From Pseudidiomarina gelatinasegens (GTDB lineage Bacteria; Pseudomonadota; Gammaproteobacteria; Enterobacterales; Alteromonadaceae), in contig NZ_RSFE01000009.1 in the NCBI RefSeq assembly GCF_004025325.1, forward strand, positions 1 through 64,000: a DNA stretch of 64,000 nt. The letters run 5' to 3'. Below the pieces are notes generated by a model. The model saw only the letters and a program-made list of their open reading frames with translations, was not told the origin of the DNA and did no database searches. A program made the position numbers and the translations under genes. The first letter of the stretch is position 1. Every line of letters starts with the position of its first letter. Positions 55,355 to 64,000 of this stretch are shown in pieces.

Positions 55355-56866
55355 TTACGACTTGTTTGCCTTGCTTTCAGGCTGGAACACTGCAACGTTT
55401 TTGTACCCCTGCTCTTGCAAATACAGGGCCTGTAATTTACTCATTACCCCTTTGTCACAATACAACAAATAGGTTTTACTCGGATCAAGTTCAGCAAACG
55501 CCGCTGCCAATTTAAAAAACGGAATATGGCGTACCTGAATATCCGCGCCTGGCGCAATAAAAGCTCTTCGCTCAACTTCATCGCTACTGCGAATATCGAT
55601 AATTTCGCTGGTTGAACCGTCGACCGTGCTGACCGAGTCAACTTTTTGAATTTGTTCTTCCGTCGCACTGCCAATTTGGCTGACTTCTTCAACGCGCGAC
55701 TGCCGCACAACCTGTTCCAGCAGGCTCGCATCCAATGCAGCCTCAGCTTCAATCAACGCATCACGTTGTGCTTTCACTGTCGGCTTATTAGAAATCACAC
55801 CACAGTATTCTGGCATACTTCGCGCAAAATCGGCGGTACCAATTTGTTGCGCAATGTTAATGATTTCTTGTTTATCCATAGTAATCAACGGGCGCAGCAC
55901 CAGTTTATTGGTGGCTTCGTCAATTACACTAAGGTTACTAAGCGTCTGGCTCGACACTTGACCAAGTGCTTCCCCGGTTACGATTGCTGCGGTGTGCAGT
56001 TTATCAGCAACCATTTCTGCCGCCCGCAACATTTGGCGTTTTAATACCACGCCCATTAAGCCGTTATCTATTTTGGTAAGAATCTCTTCCACCACAGGTG
56101 CGAAGTCGATACTAATAAATTTAAGCGGATGTGAACTGGCATATTGCTGCCACAGGTAATAAGCAGTTTGCCTGACACCCGTTTCGTGTTGTGCCCCGCC
56201 TAAGTTAAAAAAGCAAAAATGCACACGCGCACCGCGGCGAATCAGCTGAAAACTCGCAACACTTGAGTCAAAGCCGCCCGAAAGCAGACTTAACACGGTT
56301 TCTTGGGTAGGCAGCGGGAAGCCACCTAAGCCCTGTTGCTTGTCACCGAATACACGAACCACGTCATTATCGATTTCAACACGTACCTCAACGTCTGGCC
56401 GGCCTAAGTTCACGCGGCTATTGTGGCAATGCTGTAAAATGGCGCCACCTAAGTAACGCTCTAAATCTATTGAGCGAAAAGGATGTGTCCCTTTTCGTTT
56501 TACGCGAACAGCGAAACTCTTGTTCGGCAAAGAGGACTGCCAACACTGCAATACTTCCGCCATAATCGGCTCAAAGTCGGTTGGGTCACCGCTCGCATTT
56601 CCGTAAGGCAAAGGCAGCTCATGTGAACGGCTAAACCACGAGATACCCGGAATGCGTTGTAAGAGTTCGCTGATTTGTTCGGCGCCTTGCTGCTGATCGT
56701 TCGCAACAACCACTTCGATTCTATCCCAACACCAGATAACCTTGGCGTCTACTTCGTTACGTCGCAAGATACTTTTCAGATTATTTACCAGTACCTTACC
56801 GTAGCGTTTACGAACGCCTTTACTTTTAATGGTGATTTCTGCGTGCAATCGAACTATAAATTTCAT
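55355..56866 (-). CDS. thiI: tRNA 4-thiouridine synthase / thiamine thiazole sulfurtransferase
   Basis: A 503-residue enzyme. THUMP domain about 60-165, ATP pyrophosphatase P-loop LLSGGFDSSVA near residue 190, PEYCGVISNKPT (partner Cys), and a C-terminal rhodanese domain (about 400-500) with the persulfide Cys in LLYCDKGVMS. The rhodanese domain is the gammaproteobacterial form, used for both 4-thiouridine at tRNA position 8 and thiazole synthesis. Divergent from xseB. Confidence 0.96.
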   Translation of the reverse strand: MKFIVRLHAEITIKSKGVRKRYGKVLVNNLKSILRRNEVDAKVIWCWDRIEVVVANDQQQGAEQISELLQRIPGISWFSRSHELPLPYGNASGDPTDFEPIMAEVLQCWQSSLPNKSFAVRVKRKGTHPFRSIDLERYLGGAILQHCHNSRVNLGRPDVEVRVEIDNDVVRVFGDKQQGLGGFPLPTQETVLSLLSGGFDSSVASFQLIRRGARVHFCFFNLGGAQHETGVRQTAYYLWQQYASSHPLKFISIDFAPVVEEILTKIDNGLMGVVLKRQMLRAAEMVADKLHTAAIVTGEALGQVSSQTLSNLSVIDEATNKLVLRPLITMDKQEIINIAQQIGTADFARSMPEYCGVISNKPTVKAQRDALIEAEAALDASLLEQVVRQSRVEEVSQIGSATEEQIQKVDSVSTVDGSTSEIIDIRSSDEVERRAFIAPGADIQVRHIPFFKLAAAFAELDPSKTYLLYCDKGVMSKLQALYLQEQGYKNVAVFQPESKANKS

Positions 56867-56993
56867 GATATTATTTACGGCCGTTTATGTTACTTCGTGT
56901 AAAAACGCGGCATTATACCTGATTTGACCGCACTGCGGAATCAAGGTAACTTGTGCGCCATATAACAGCACAGCCACTGGATTCACTAGCCTT

Positions 56994-57230
56994 ATGAGCG
57001 ATTTATCATTTGAACAAGCCATGCAACAACTTGAGCGTATTGTGGTTCAGCTTGAGCAAGGCGAACTGCCGTTAGAACAAGCGCTTGAACAGTTCGAGCA
57101 GGCCGTGAAATTATCCCGCTTAAGCCAACAGAAATTGCAGCAAGCTGAGCAGAAAGTCAGTCAGCTATTGCAACAGCAAGGCGCGGAAACTCTTGCACCA
57201 TTTCAGCCAGCAGCTGAGGACGACGCGTGA
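56994..57230 (+). CDS. xseB: Exodeoxyribonuclease VII small subunit
   Basis: A 78-residue helical subunit that regulates XseA. Typical [26 protein letters not shown] pattern across the first 30 residues, then a coiled coil rich in Gln. The stop overlaps the ispA start by 4 bp. It opens the xseB-ispA-dxs operon. Confidence 0.96.
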   Translation: MSDLSFEQAMQQLERIVVQLEQGELPLEQALEQFEQAVKLSRLSQQKLQQAEQKVSQLLQQQGAETLAPFQPAAEDDA

Positions 57231-58126
57231 ACCAACGCGAACACCTGCAAGCCCTGCTGGATGAAACGCGGGAACAATTTAATCAACAACTGACGCGTTT
57301 ACTTGAGCAGCGTACTGCGCTGGCACCGCGCCTCAATGAGGCCATGCATTATGCTTTGGTGCTCGGTGGTAAGCGTGTGCGCCCTTTCTTAACGCTGCAG
57401 GTTGGCCGATTATGCGGTGCTAATAAACATAGCTTAGAACGGGCTGCGGCCGCCGTTGAATGCGTGCATGCATACTCATTGATCCACGACGACTTACCCG
57501 CCATGGATAACGACAGCTTACGCCGCGGTCAACCAACGTGCCACATTGCATTTGACGAAGCTACGGCCGTTTTAGCTGGCGATGCGCTGCAAACCCTTGC
57601 TTTTGAATTGCTCAGTACCAACGACAAAGCCTTGGACCCTACCCGCCAACTGGAAATGATTCATGTGCTTGCTGATGCCAGCGGTGACCGTGGTATGTGC
57701 GGTGGTCAGGCATTAGACTTAGCCGCAACGGGTATGAAGCTGCCTGAGTCTGAGCTGGCCCAAATACACATTCATAAAACCGGTGCGTTAATTCGTGCCG
57801 CTGTGCAACTCGGCGTTTTGGCGGGGCATGCAGAAGCCCAATCGTATCGTGCTCACTTTGATGCGTTCGCGCATTATCTGGGTCTGGCATTTCAGGTGCA
57901 GGATGACATTTTAGATGTTGTTGGTAATACCGCAGCGCTTGGTAAAACCCAGGGCAGCGACCTGCATGCCAACAAAGCAACCTATGTAAGCTTGCTTGGA
58001 ATAGACGGCGCGAAGCAACGGTTACACGATTTACACCATAAAGCGCTTCATGCGCTGAGCAAAATTCCTTACAATACCCATATATTGGAAGCATTCGCAG
58101 ATCATCTGCTGAACCGGGATCATTAA
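57227..58126 (+). CDS. ispA: Farnesyl diphosphate synthase
   Basis: A 299-residue prenyl transferase making farnesyl diphosphate. The two Asp-rich motifs are DDLPAMDND and QDDILD, with the basic GGKRVRP block near residue 45. Start is GTG at 57227 overlapping the xseB stop. It supplies precursors for ubiquinone side chains and undecaprenyl carriers. Followed after 3 bp by dxs. Confidence 0.97.
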   Translation: MNQREHLQALLDETREQFNQQLTRLLEQRTALAPRLNEAMHYALVLGGKRVRPFLTLQVGRLCGANKHSLERAAAAVECVHAYSLIHDDLPAMDNDSLRRGQPTCHIAFDEATAVLAGDALQTLAFELLSTNDKALDPTRQLEMIHVLADASGDRGMCGGQALDLAATGMKLPESELAQIHIHKTGALIRAAVQLGVLAGHAEAQSYRAHFDAFAHYLGLAFQVQDDILDVVGNTAALGKTQGSDLHANKATYVSLLGIDGAKQRLHDLHHKALHALSKIPYNTHILEAFADHLLNRDH

Positions 58127-58129
58127 TAC

Positions 58130-60004
58130 ATGTCGTCACCTAGCAGTCACTCAACGTCTTCAGCAACTTTGTTGGACACTATCAACCTACCGGCAGACTT
58201 ACGCTTACTTCATGAGCGTCAGCTACCGCAGGTATGTGCGGAGGTGCGTGAGTTTCTGCTTAATTCGGTTAGCCAGAGCAGCGGGCATTTAGCTTCGGGC
58301 TTAGGTACGGTGGAACTCACCGTGGCACTGCATTATGTGTATTCAACACCACATGATCAGTTGGTTTGGGATGTTGGCCACCAGGCGTATCCGCATAAAA
58401 TACTGACAGGCCGTAAAAATCAGTTGCACAGCATTCGTCAAAAAGATGGTTTGCACCCGTTCCCATGGCGTGAAGAGAGCGAATACGACACGCTAAGCGT
58501 TGGCCATTCCAGCACCTCGATAAGTGCTGCTTTAGGTATGGCGATTGCCGCGCAACGTAATAACAGTCAGCAAAAAATCGTTTCTATAATTGGTGATGGC
58601 GCGATTACTGCCGGCATGGCTTTTGAAGCACTCAATCATGCGGGGGATATTAAGCCCGACATGTTAGTGATTCTTAATGACAACGACATGTCGATTTCCG
58701 AAAACGTTGGCGCACTGAATAATCACCTTGCGCGCGTTTTATCCGGCAAGGTTTACACCTCCATTCGTGAAGGGGGTAAAAAGTTACTGCAAGGCATGCC
58801 TGGTATCTCGCATCTTGCCAGCCGTGCTGAAGAGCATGTGAAAGGCATGGTTGCACCAGGTACTATTTTTGAAGAACTTGGCTTCAACTACATTGGCCCA
58901 ATTGATGGGCACGATGTGAACTTGCTGGTGGATACACTGCGTAATATGCGCAGCTTGAAAGGCCCACAGTTTTTACATGTGGTTACCCGCAAAGGCAAAG
59001 GCTATGGGCCAGCTGAGAAAGACCCTATCGGTTATCACGGCGTGCCTAAATTTGACCCGAAACAAACATCGCTGCCAAGCAAGAAGCCAGGCACCCCATC
59101 GTATTCCAAAGTGTTTGGCGATTGGCTGTGCGAAATGGCGGCAACCGATGGCAAACTCATGGCGGTTACGCCAGCCATGCGCGAAGGTTCCGGCATGGTC
59201 GAATTTTCGCAGAAATATCCTGACCAGTATTTCGATGTAGCTATTGCCGAACAGCATGCGGTTACCTTTGGAGCTGGCTTAGCAATTGGCGGGTACAACC
59301 CAGTTGTCGCTATCTATTCAACGTTCCTACAGCGTGGTTATGATCAATTGATTCATGACGTGGCGATACAGAACTTGCCGGTGTTGTTCGCCATAGACCG
59401 TGCGGGCATCGTTGGTGCTGACGGCCCAACCCACCAGGGCGCATTTGATTTAAGCTACATGCGCTGCGTGCCTAACCTGGTGATTATGGCGCCTAGCGAC
59501 GAAAACGAATGCCGCAACATGCTCTATACCGGGCATCTGCATCAGGGCCCAGCCGCTGTGCGTTACCCGCGTGGTAATGGTATTGGCGTTAAAATGGACG
59601 AGCACATGCAACAATTGCCAATTGGCAAGGGCCGAATTGTGAAAAATGGGCAAGGCGTGGCTATCTTAAATTTCGGTACCCTGCTTGAAGAGGTGCAAAC
59701 CTGCGCCGAAGCAATCAATGCGACGGTTGTTGATATGCGCTTCGTGAAGCCGCTCGACACTGACTTAATTGATAGCGTTTGCGCGGAGCATGAACTTATC
59801 GTAACGGTTGAAGAGAACGTCATTGCTGGTGGTGCTGGCAGTGCGGTGAGTGAGTATTTGGCATCGCAAGGGAAAGCCATGCAACTCCTGCATTTAGGTT
59901 TGCCAGACGCCTTCATTAAACACGGTAGCCAAGACGAGATTCGCCACGAACTGAAACTTGACGCAGCGGGCTTAGAAGAACAAATTAAAGCCCGTCTGAA
60001 GTAA
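58130..60004 (+). CDS. dxs: 1-deoxy-D-xylulose-5-phosphate synthase
   Basis: A 624-residue thiamine-diphosphate enzyme, first step of the MEP isoprenoid pathway. Motifs: [18 protein letters not shown], the ThDP motif [18 protein letters not shown] ending in NDN, and the C-terminal transketolase part [13 protein letters not shown] and PRGNG. Its last 33 bp overlap the convergent pgpA gene. Confidence 0.97.
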   Translation: MSSPSSHSTSSATLLDTINLPADLRLLHERQLPQVCAEVREFLLNSVSQSSGHLASGLGTVELTVALHYVYSTPHDQLVWDVGHQAYPHKILTGRKNQLHSIRQKDGLHPFPWREESEYDTLSVGHSSTSISAALGMAIAAQRNNSQQKIVSIIGDGAITAGMAFEALNHAGDIKPDMLVILNDNDMSISENVGALNNHLARVLSGKVYTSIREGGKKLLQGMPGISHLASRAEEHVKGMVAPGTIFEELGFNYIGPIDGHDVNLLVDTLRNMRSLKGPQFLHVVTRKGKGYGPAEKDPIGYHGVPKFDPKQTSLPSKKPGTPSYSKVFGDWLCEMAATDGKLMAVTPAMREGSGMVEFSQKYPDQYFDVAIAEQHAVTFGAGLAIGGYNPVVAIYSTFLQRGYDQLIHDVAIQNLPVLFAIDRAGIVGADGPTHQGAFDLSYMRCVPNLVIMAPSDENECRNMLYTGHLHQGPAAVRYPRGNGIGVKMDEHMQQLPIGKGRIVKNGQGVAILNFGTLLEEVQTCAEAINATVVDMRFVKPLDTDLIDSVCAEHELIVTVEENVIAGGAGSAVSEYLASQGKAMQLLHLGLPDAFIKHGSQDEIRHELKLDAAGLEEQIKARLK

Positions 60005-60445
60005 GTGTAATACGGTGACGCTGGCCACGCCGGCCAGCAAGTCATCAACCATGATCCCCGCCCCACCTTTTAGATTTTTATCGCACCAGCCAATTGCACC
60101 AGGTTTGTAGATATCGAAAAACCGAAAAAGCACGAACGCGCCAAGCACGTTGTACCAGGTAAATGGCAATGCAAACATTGCAATCATATAGCCGGCAATT
60201 TCGTCCCAGACTATCGCAGGATGGTCGTGTACACCGAGCGCTTTTGCGGTAAACCCACAAATCCATAGCCCCGCCACTGCCGCGATGATTGTCACCAAAG
60301 CGTAGCCAACAATATTTAAATACTGCATCGCAAATACGAGCGGAATGGCCGCCAATGTGCCGAAGGTGCCAGGTGCTTTCGGTGCCAGGCCGCTACCGAA
60401 TCCAAGCGCTAAACAGTGAACGGGGTGCAGCAATAAGCGTTTCAT
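59972..60445 (-). CDS. pgpA: Phosphatidylglycerophosphatase A
   Basis: A 157-residue membrane enzyme that dephosphorylates phosphatidylglycerophosphate to phosphatidylglycerol. Family blocks: [51 protein letters not shown] and [14 protein letters not shown]. About four hydrophobic segments. It is 3 bp after thiL. The 3' end overlaps dxs by 33 bp on the other strand; the final residues [11 protein letters not shown] lie in the overlap. Confidence 0.95.
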   Translation of the reverse strand: MKRLLLHPVHCLALGFGSGLAPKAPGTFGTLAAIPLVFAMQYLNIVGYALVTIIAAVAGLWICGFTAKALGVHDHPAIVWDEIAGYMIAMFALPFTWYNVLGAFVLFRFFDIYKPGAIGWCDKNLKGGAGIMVDDLLAGVASVTVLHLLQTGFNLFF

Positions 60446-60448
60446 AGC

Positions 60449-61444
60449 TTAGTCCGACTCAATGGCTGAGGCGCTAAAGTGTTCAAAGCCATGTGCTGTT
60501 TCCGGTAGTTCCCAAGGTTCATCGCCGTGCCGTAGCTGCAGCACTTCAGCGTCACTGGTAATTCTGCCAATACATACCGGTTTGCTGGGGCTGTGTGCGG
60601 TTACTGTGTCAAACAGTCCACGTTGAGACTCTGGCACAGTAAATAACAATTCATAGTCATCACCGCTAGTTAACGCATACGTTAAAGCATCTTCAGCCGA
60701 AAGGCTTTCGGTTAGCGCCATAGACAGTGGCAATTCATCCACGCTGATACGCGCGCCTACGTGGGAGGCTTTGAGTACATGCTTGATGTCAGCCAACAAG
60801 CCATCAGACACGTCTATGGCGCTGCTAGCTATGCCGCGTAAAGATTGCCCTAGGGCAACGCGTGGTGAAGGGAAATAAAGCCGCTCTGTTAAGCGGCGTT
60901 GGTAATCAGGGTTAAGTTTACGGCGATGTTGACGGGCAGCTAAAGCTAAGCCTGCATCACCTAGGGTGCCGCTTACATAAAGCCAGTCACCGGGCTTGGC
61001 CCCATCACGACGAACGGCCTTACCGCGCGGCACAAAACCATGCGCTGTCACGGTAATCGATAGCGGCCCCTGTGTGGTGTCGCCACCAATAAGCTGGCAG
61101 CTATAGTAGTCACAGATTTCACGCAATCCGTGCGCGAAGCCTGTTAACCACTCTTGATTAACCTGCGGCAAACTGATCGCCAAGCTAATCCAAGCTGGTT
61201 CAGCGCCCATGGCAGCTAAATCACTTAAATTAACCGCAACAATTTTATGGCCAACGGCTCGGGCAGGCGTGTCCTCATCAAAGTGAACACCCTGCACCAT
61301 GGTATCGGTTACAATAACCAAGTCAGAATTATCTGGAACTCGCGTAACAGCACCGTCGTCACCGATGCCTATTTCAACATCATCGCGCTTGGGTAAGCGG
61401 TGCGTGAAATAGGTTTCAATGAGATCGAACTCACCAAAGGCCAT
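60449..61444 (-). CDS. thiL: Thiamine-monophosphate kinase
   Basis: A 331-residue kinase making thiamine diphosphate. Conserved acidic clusters GIGDDGAV, TDTMVQGVHF and IGGDTTQGPLS, then SGTLGDAG and DVSDGLLADIKH. GTG at 61456 is open, but ATG at 61444 has AGGTGA at good spacing, formed across the nusB stop. It follows nusB by 12 bp, the usual ribH-nusB-thiL-pgpA order. Confidence 0.95.
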   Translation of the reverse strand: MAFGEFDLIETYFTHRLPKRDDVEIGIGDDGAVTRVPDNSDLVIVTDTMVQGVHFDEDTPARAVGHKIVAVNLSDLAAMGAEPAWISLAISLPQVNQEWLTGFAHGLREICDYYSCQLIGGDTTQGPLSITVTAHGFVPRGKAVRRDGAKPGDWLYVSGTLGDAGLALAARQHRRKLNPDYQRRLTERLYFPSPRVALGQSLRGIASSAIDVSDGLLADIKHVLKASHVGARISVDELPLSMALTESLSAEDALTYALTSGDDYELLFTVPESQRGLFDTVTAHSPSKPVCIGRITSDAEVLQLRHGDEPWELPETAHGFEHFSASAIESD

Positions 61445-61456
61445 ATCGTTTCTCAC

Positions 61457-61876
61457 CTACTGGCGAGCAGCACGGAGGGAATCAATTGCTTTATCGAGCA
61501 CACCATTTACAAATCGATGGCTGTCATCAGCACCGAAAGCTTTTGCAAGCTCAATCGCTTCATTAATCGCGACCTTATACGGAACGTCTAAACGCTCACG
61601 TAGTTCATAGGCAGCTAGCCGCAGTACCGCACGCTCTACTTGATCGAGATCTTTCAATGGGCGGTCTAAAAACGGCTCAAGCGACGCATCCAATGTATTC
61701 GATTGACCGGCTACGCCTCGCACTAACGCAAGGAAGTAATCCACATCAATTTTACTGGTGTCGTTATCGGTTAAAAACTGTGCTTCGATATCACTCATGC
61801 TATTTTGCGTTAATTGCCATGAGTAAATCGCCTGTACGGCAAGTTTTCTAGCCTTACGGCGTGCAGCTGGTTTCAT
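61457..61876 (-). CDS. nusB: Transcription antitermination factor NusB
   Basis: A 139-residue helical protein that binds boxA RNA with NusE in rRNA antitermination. Features: [18 protein letters not shown] at the N-terminus, [16 protein letters not shown], and [28 protein letters not shown]. It is 11 bp after ribH. Confidence 0.97.
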   Translation of the reverse strand: MKPAARRKARKLAVQAIYSWQLTQNSMSDIEAQFLTDNDTSKIDVDYFLALVRGVAGQSNTLDASLEPFLDRPLKDLDQVERAVLRLAAYELRERLDVPYKVAINEAIELAKAFGADDSHRFVNGVLDKAIDSLRAARQ

Positions 61877-61887
61877 TATCTACTCTC

Positions 61888-62352
61888 TTAAATTTGGCTC
61901 AGAACATTAACCATTTCGAGTGCGCTGAGTGCCGCCTCGGAGCCTTTATTGCCGGCTTTGGTACCGCTACGTTCAATGGCTTGCTCAATGCTGTCGGTGG
62001 TTATAATACCGAATGCAACGGGTACTTCGTGCTCAAGGGCAACGCGACCAAGGCCACTGTTACTCTCGCCAGCAACAAAATCAAAATGCGGCGTACCGCC
62101 ACGGATAACTGCACCAACAGCGATAATCGCGTCGTAGTTACCTGACTTCGCCAGCTTTTTCGCTGTCAGTGGAATTTCATAGGCACCAGGCACGCGTACT
62201 ACAGTGATATCGTCACTATTTACTTGGCCATAATGCTTCAGCGTTGTTAAAGCGCCCTCTAACAGGCTATCAACCACAAAGTGGTTAAACCGAGAGACGA
62301 CAATCGCAAATTTCTTACCGGGAGCGGCAATTCCGCCTTCAATAACTTTCAT
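61888..62352 (-). CDS. ribH: 6,7-dimethyl-8-ribityllumazine synthase
   Basis: A 154-residue enzyme of riboflavin synthesis that condenses the pyrimidinedione with dihydroxybutanone phosphate. Motifs: [47 protein letters not shown] (catalytic His) and [24 protein letters not shown]. No FMN-riboswitch-like leader was seen in the 50 bp before it. Heads ribH-nusB-thiL-pgpA. Confidence 0.97.
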   Translation of the reverse strand: MKVIEGGIAAPGKKFAIVVSRFNHFVVDSLLEGALTTLKHYGQVNSDDITVVRVPGAYEIPLTAKKLAKSGNYDAIIAVGAVIRGGTPHFDFVAGESNSGLGRVALEHEVPVAFGIITTDSIEQAIERSGTKAGNKGSEAALSALEMVNVLSQI

Positions 62353-62402
62353 GGTTGAATCCTTTTCTTAAAATCGGCGCGATAATAGCACAAATTTGCC
62401 GA

Positions 62403-63011
62403 TCAGGCATGTTCTGGATGTTTTCCGACCGCATGCGCTAGAGCTGCCTTAACGCGTAACAATTCGGCGTCAATTTCGCCACGGATCATAAGTGCTGGGG
62501 TAATCTCAATGACTTTACGGGAAAAGTCTAACGCAATAGGCACTACGGGAACCTTCGCGGACTGGGCTATATGTAAAAAACCTTTTTTCCATTCAGCAAC
62601 TTTTTTGCGTGTGCCTTCTGGCGACAACGCCAAAATCAGATGCTCACGCTGCTGAAACTGAGCAACCATCTGCTCCACCACACCACTGGCTGCGCGTCGA
62701 TCGACGGGAATGCCACCTAGCCAGCGCAGTAAGCTATTAACTGGGAAACGAAATATGGTGTGCTTGCCTAAAAAACTTAAGTTCAAACCCAATGCTAGCA
62801 TTGCAAACACGCCAATGAAAAAGTCCCAGTTCGATGTATGCGGCGCAACCGGAATAATGGCTTTGCGTACCTGAGGCAGGTCACCTTCAACTTTCCAACC
62901 ACCCAATAATAATAGGCCGGTACGCCCAACCCAACGGCTAAAAGCGTTTCCTCGAAGCGGAAAGTCACCTTGAATTTCCGCAGGGATTTGAGCTGATGAA
63001 GCGTCTTTCAT
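62403..63011 (-). CDS. 1-acylglycerol-3-phosphate acyltransferase-like protein
   Basis: A 202-residue acyltransferase of the PlsC superfamily. The HxxxxD motif is APHTSNWDFFIG (His and Asp), and the second block is LSPEGTRKK. One hydrophobic stretch lies between (FAMLALGLNLSFLG). It probably transfers a fatty acyl chain to a lysophospholipid or related acceptor; the acceptor is not known. ATG overlaps the DUF3014 stop by 1 bp (TAATG), so the two are coupled. Confidence 0.88.
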   Translation of the reverse strand: MKDASSAQIPAEIQGDFPLRGNAFSRWVGRTGLLLLGGWKVEGDLPQVRKAIIPVAPHTSNWDFFIGVFAMLALGLNLSFLGKHTIFRFPVNSLLRWLGGIPVDRRAASGVVEQMVAQFQQREHLILALSPEGTRKKVAEWKKGFLHIAQSAKVPVVPIALDFSRKVIEITPALMIRGEIDAELLRVKAALAHAVGKHPEHA

Positions 63012-63877
63012 TACTGCATGAGAGCCTGTTGTATTGACTCAAGTTTCAGTTTGATACGGCGAATATTATCTGGGCCCGTACGTAACATTTGCTTCTGCGC
63101 AGCAGGCAATTCTTCTAAGGTAGGGTCTGCATAACGGTACATTACACTGTCGTCATTCAACTCAATGACAGTGCCGACCGAAGGCGTTGCTAACAACGTG
63201 TCGATAGCTTCTAGCAACACGTCGTTCGGGTTCTGATCAGGGTAACCAATCTCGGCAAGTGCGTCGCTGATTAATGGGCGATAACGGTCCATCATAGTCA
63301 CCAAAACTTCAGTGTCCAAGCTTACAAACCAGTCCACAATCGGGTTGTAGCGGTCATAGCTGCGCGGATCGATATAGATTTTACCGTTCTGTTCCAGTAC
63401 ACGGAATTGGGCTTTCGGACCTTCGATAACGGCCTTCTCACGAATCACCATGCCTTGACGCAGGTTATCGACAAACACCACGGCGTCACGAATAATCTGC
63501 TTGCTAACAACTGGCGCGATATCCTGCTCGGCTTCTTGCAGCTCGGCCAACACAACCTCAGAGCTCTCAGCCAACGCTGGTAGCGGCTTGGCTGGCTCTG
63601 GCGCTGGTTCAGGTTCTAACTCAACCGTCTCGCTAATTTCAGGTATTGGTTCATCAATTTCAGATTGTTCAACCGGCTCAGGTTGCTGCTCAGGAACTTG
63701 CTGAGACACAGGGTCAGGTTGCTTGATTTCGGGCTCTACCTGCTTCTCTTGCTGCTGTGCTAACCAAAAGACCACGACAATCGCAATTGCGATAACCGCA
63801 ATGACGCTTAAGATAAGCTTACCTTTATGCGTAGATGTCGCTGCTGGCTGCCCTTGCTCCTGCCCAAAATCTCTCAT
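63011..63877 (-). CDS. DUF3014 single-span membrane protein
   Basis: A 288-residue protein. One membrane helix near 20-42 (LILSVIAVIAIAIVVVFWLA), then a Pro/Glu/Gln-rich stretch (about 45-100) that would cross the periplasm. A conserved C-terminal domain (about 120-285) follows with VFVDNLRQGMV, YIDPRSYDRYNPIVDWF and DVLLEAIDTLLATP, matching DUF3014. Function unknown. It is coupled to the acyltransferase and 19 bp after the truncated gene at the window edge. Confidence 0.85.
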   Translation of the reverse strand: MRDFGQEQGQPAATSTHKGKLILSVIAVIAIAIVVVFWLAQQQEKQVEPEIKQPDPVSQQVPEQQPEPVEQSEIDEPIPEISETVELEPEPAPEPAKPLPALAESSEVVLAELQEAEQDIAPVVSKQIIRDAVVFVDNLRQGMVIREKAVIEGPKAQFRVLEQNGKIYIDPRSYDRYNPIVDWFVSLDTEVLVTMMDRYRPLISDALAEIGYPDQNPNDVLLEAIDTLLATPSVGTVIELNDDSVMYRYADPTLEELPAAQKQMLRTGPDNIRRIKLKLESIQQALMQ

Positions 63878-63896
63878 TGCTTACCCCTTAACAGTG

Positions 63897-64000
63897 TTAC
63901 TTTTGGTCGCGTTCAGCGCGATAAAATACCAACTCACTCTCGGTGGACTCATCTGCATTAAAGCGATAACCACCGGCGTTAAATTGGCGCAGTTCAGCCA
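63897..64000 (-). CDS. 3' end of a gene cut by the window edge
   Basis: The last 33 codons of a minus-strand frame ending in TAA at 63897. The tail reads as plausible protein (RFNADESTESELVFYRAER), with no stop in the window. The family cannot be told from this fragment. Spacing of 19 bp to the DUF3014 gene suggests the same operon. Confidence 0.55.
   Translation of the reverse strand, partial: AELRQFNAGGYRFNADESTESELVFYRAERDQK

Overview
The window reads as chromosome of a marine gammaproteobacterium of the Alteromonadales, most like Idiomarina/Pseudidiomarina. This is an inference from gene order and protein character: pepP-ubiH-ubiI, zapA-6S RNA, xseB-ispA-dxs, nusB-thiL-pgpA, a TtpC-type TonB2 cluster, very long PstC/PstA subunits and an Oar-like TonB receptor. 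No taxonomic search was possible. No tRNA, rRNA, IS element, prophage or CRISPR array was seen.

Layout. 1-220 holds no supported gene. 221-1469 is a two-gene nuclease pair (PD-(D/E)XK plus NERD/zinc finger), the most accessory-looking genes here. 1574-6069 is the glycine cleavage operon gcvT-gcvH-gcvP (minus strand) with a divergent LysR regulator. 7127-11390 is ubiI-ubiH-pepP-ygfB (minus). It is followed by zapA and 6S RNA (plus), a secreted amidohydrolase (minus) that separates 6S RNA from ygfA, then ygfA, rpiA and serA (plus).

16388-25209 is a complete phosphate-starvation block on the minus strand: phoB-phoR-pstS-pstC-pstA-pstB-phoU. Next come a lipoprotein of the endonuclease/exonuclease/phosphatase fold and a divergent Oar-like TonB-dependent receptor. 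29947-38963 carries tadA and then a purine operon guaB-guaA-mltF-(40-codon ORF)-purL; 39062-41325 carries xseA and an AEC transporter. 41367-48825 holds a porin, a full TonB2 cluster (DUF3450, TtpC, ExbB, ExbD, TonB, TPR protein) and an MscM/YbdG-type channel. 48973-55343 has an orphan histidine kinase, rdgC, a zinc-peptidase lipoprotein, a small membrane protein, srmB and a VanZ-like protein. 55355-64000 is housekeeping: thiI, xseB-ispA-dxs, pgpA, thiL, nusB, ribH, an acyltransferase, a DUF3014 protein and the 3' end of one more gene.

The most interesting structure is regulatory. Five minus-strand promoters (phoB, pstS, pstC, the porin, and the DUF3450-TtpC-ExbB-ExbD-TonB-TPR cluster) share one architecture: Pho-box heptamers related to CTGTCAC repeated every 11 bp, followed by exactly 10 bp and a -10-like hexamer. 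This predicts that PhoB drives the inner-membrane phosphate pump and also an outer-membrane porin and a dedicated TonB energiser. The neighbouring Oar-like receptor and phosphatase-fold lipoprotein may be part of the same system, but their promoter evidence is weaker.
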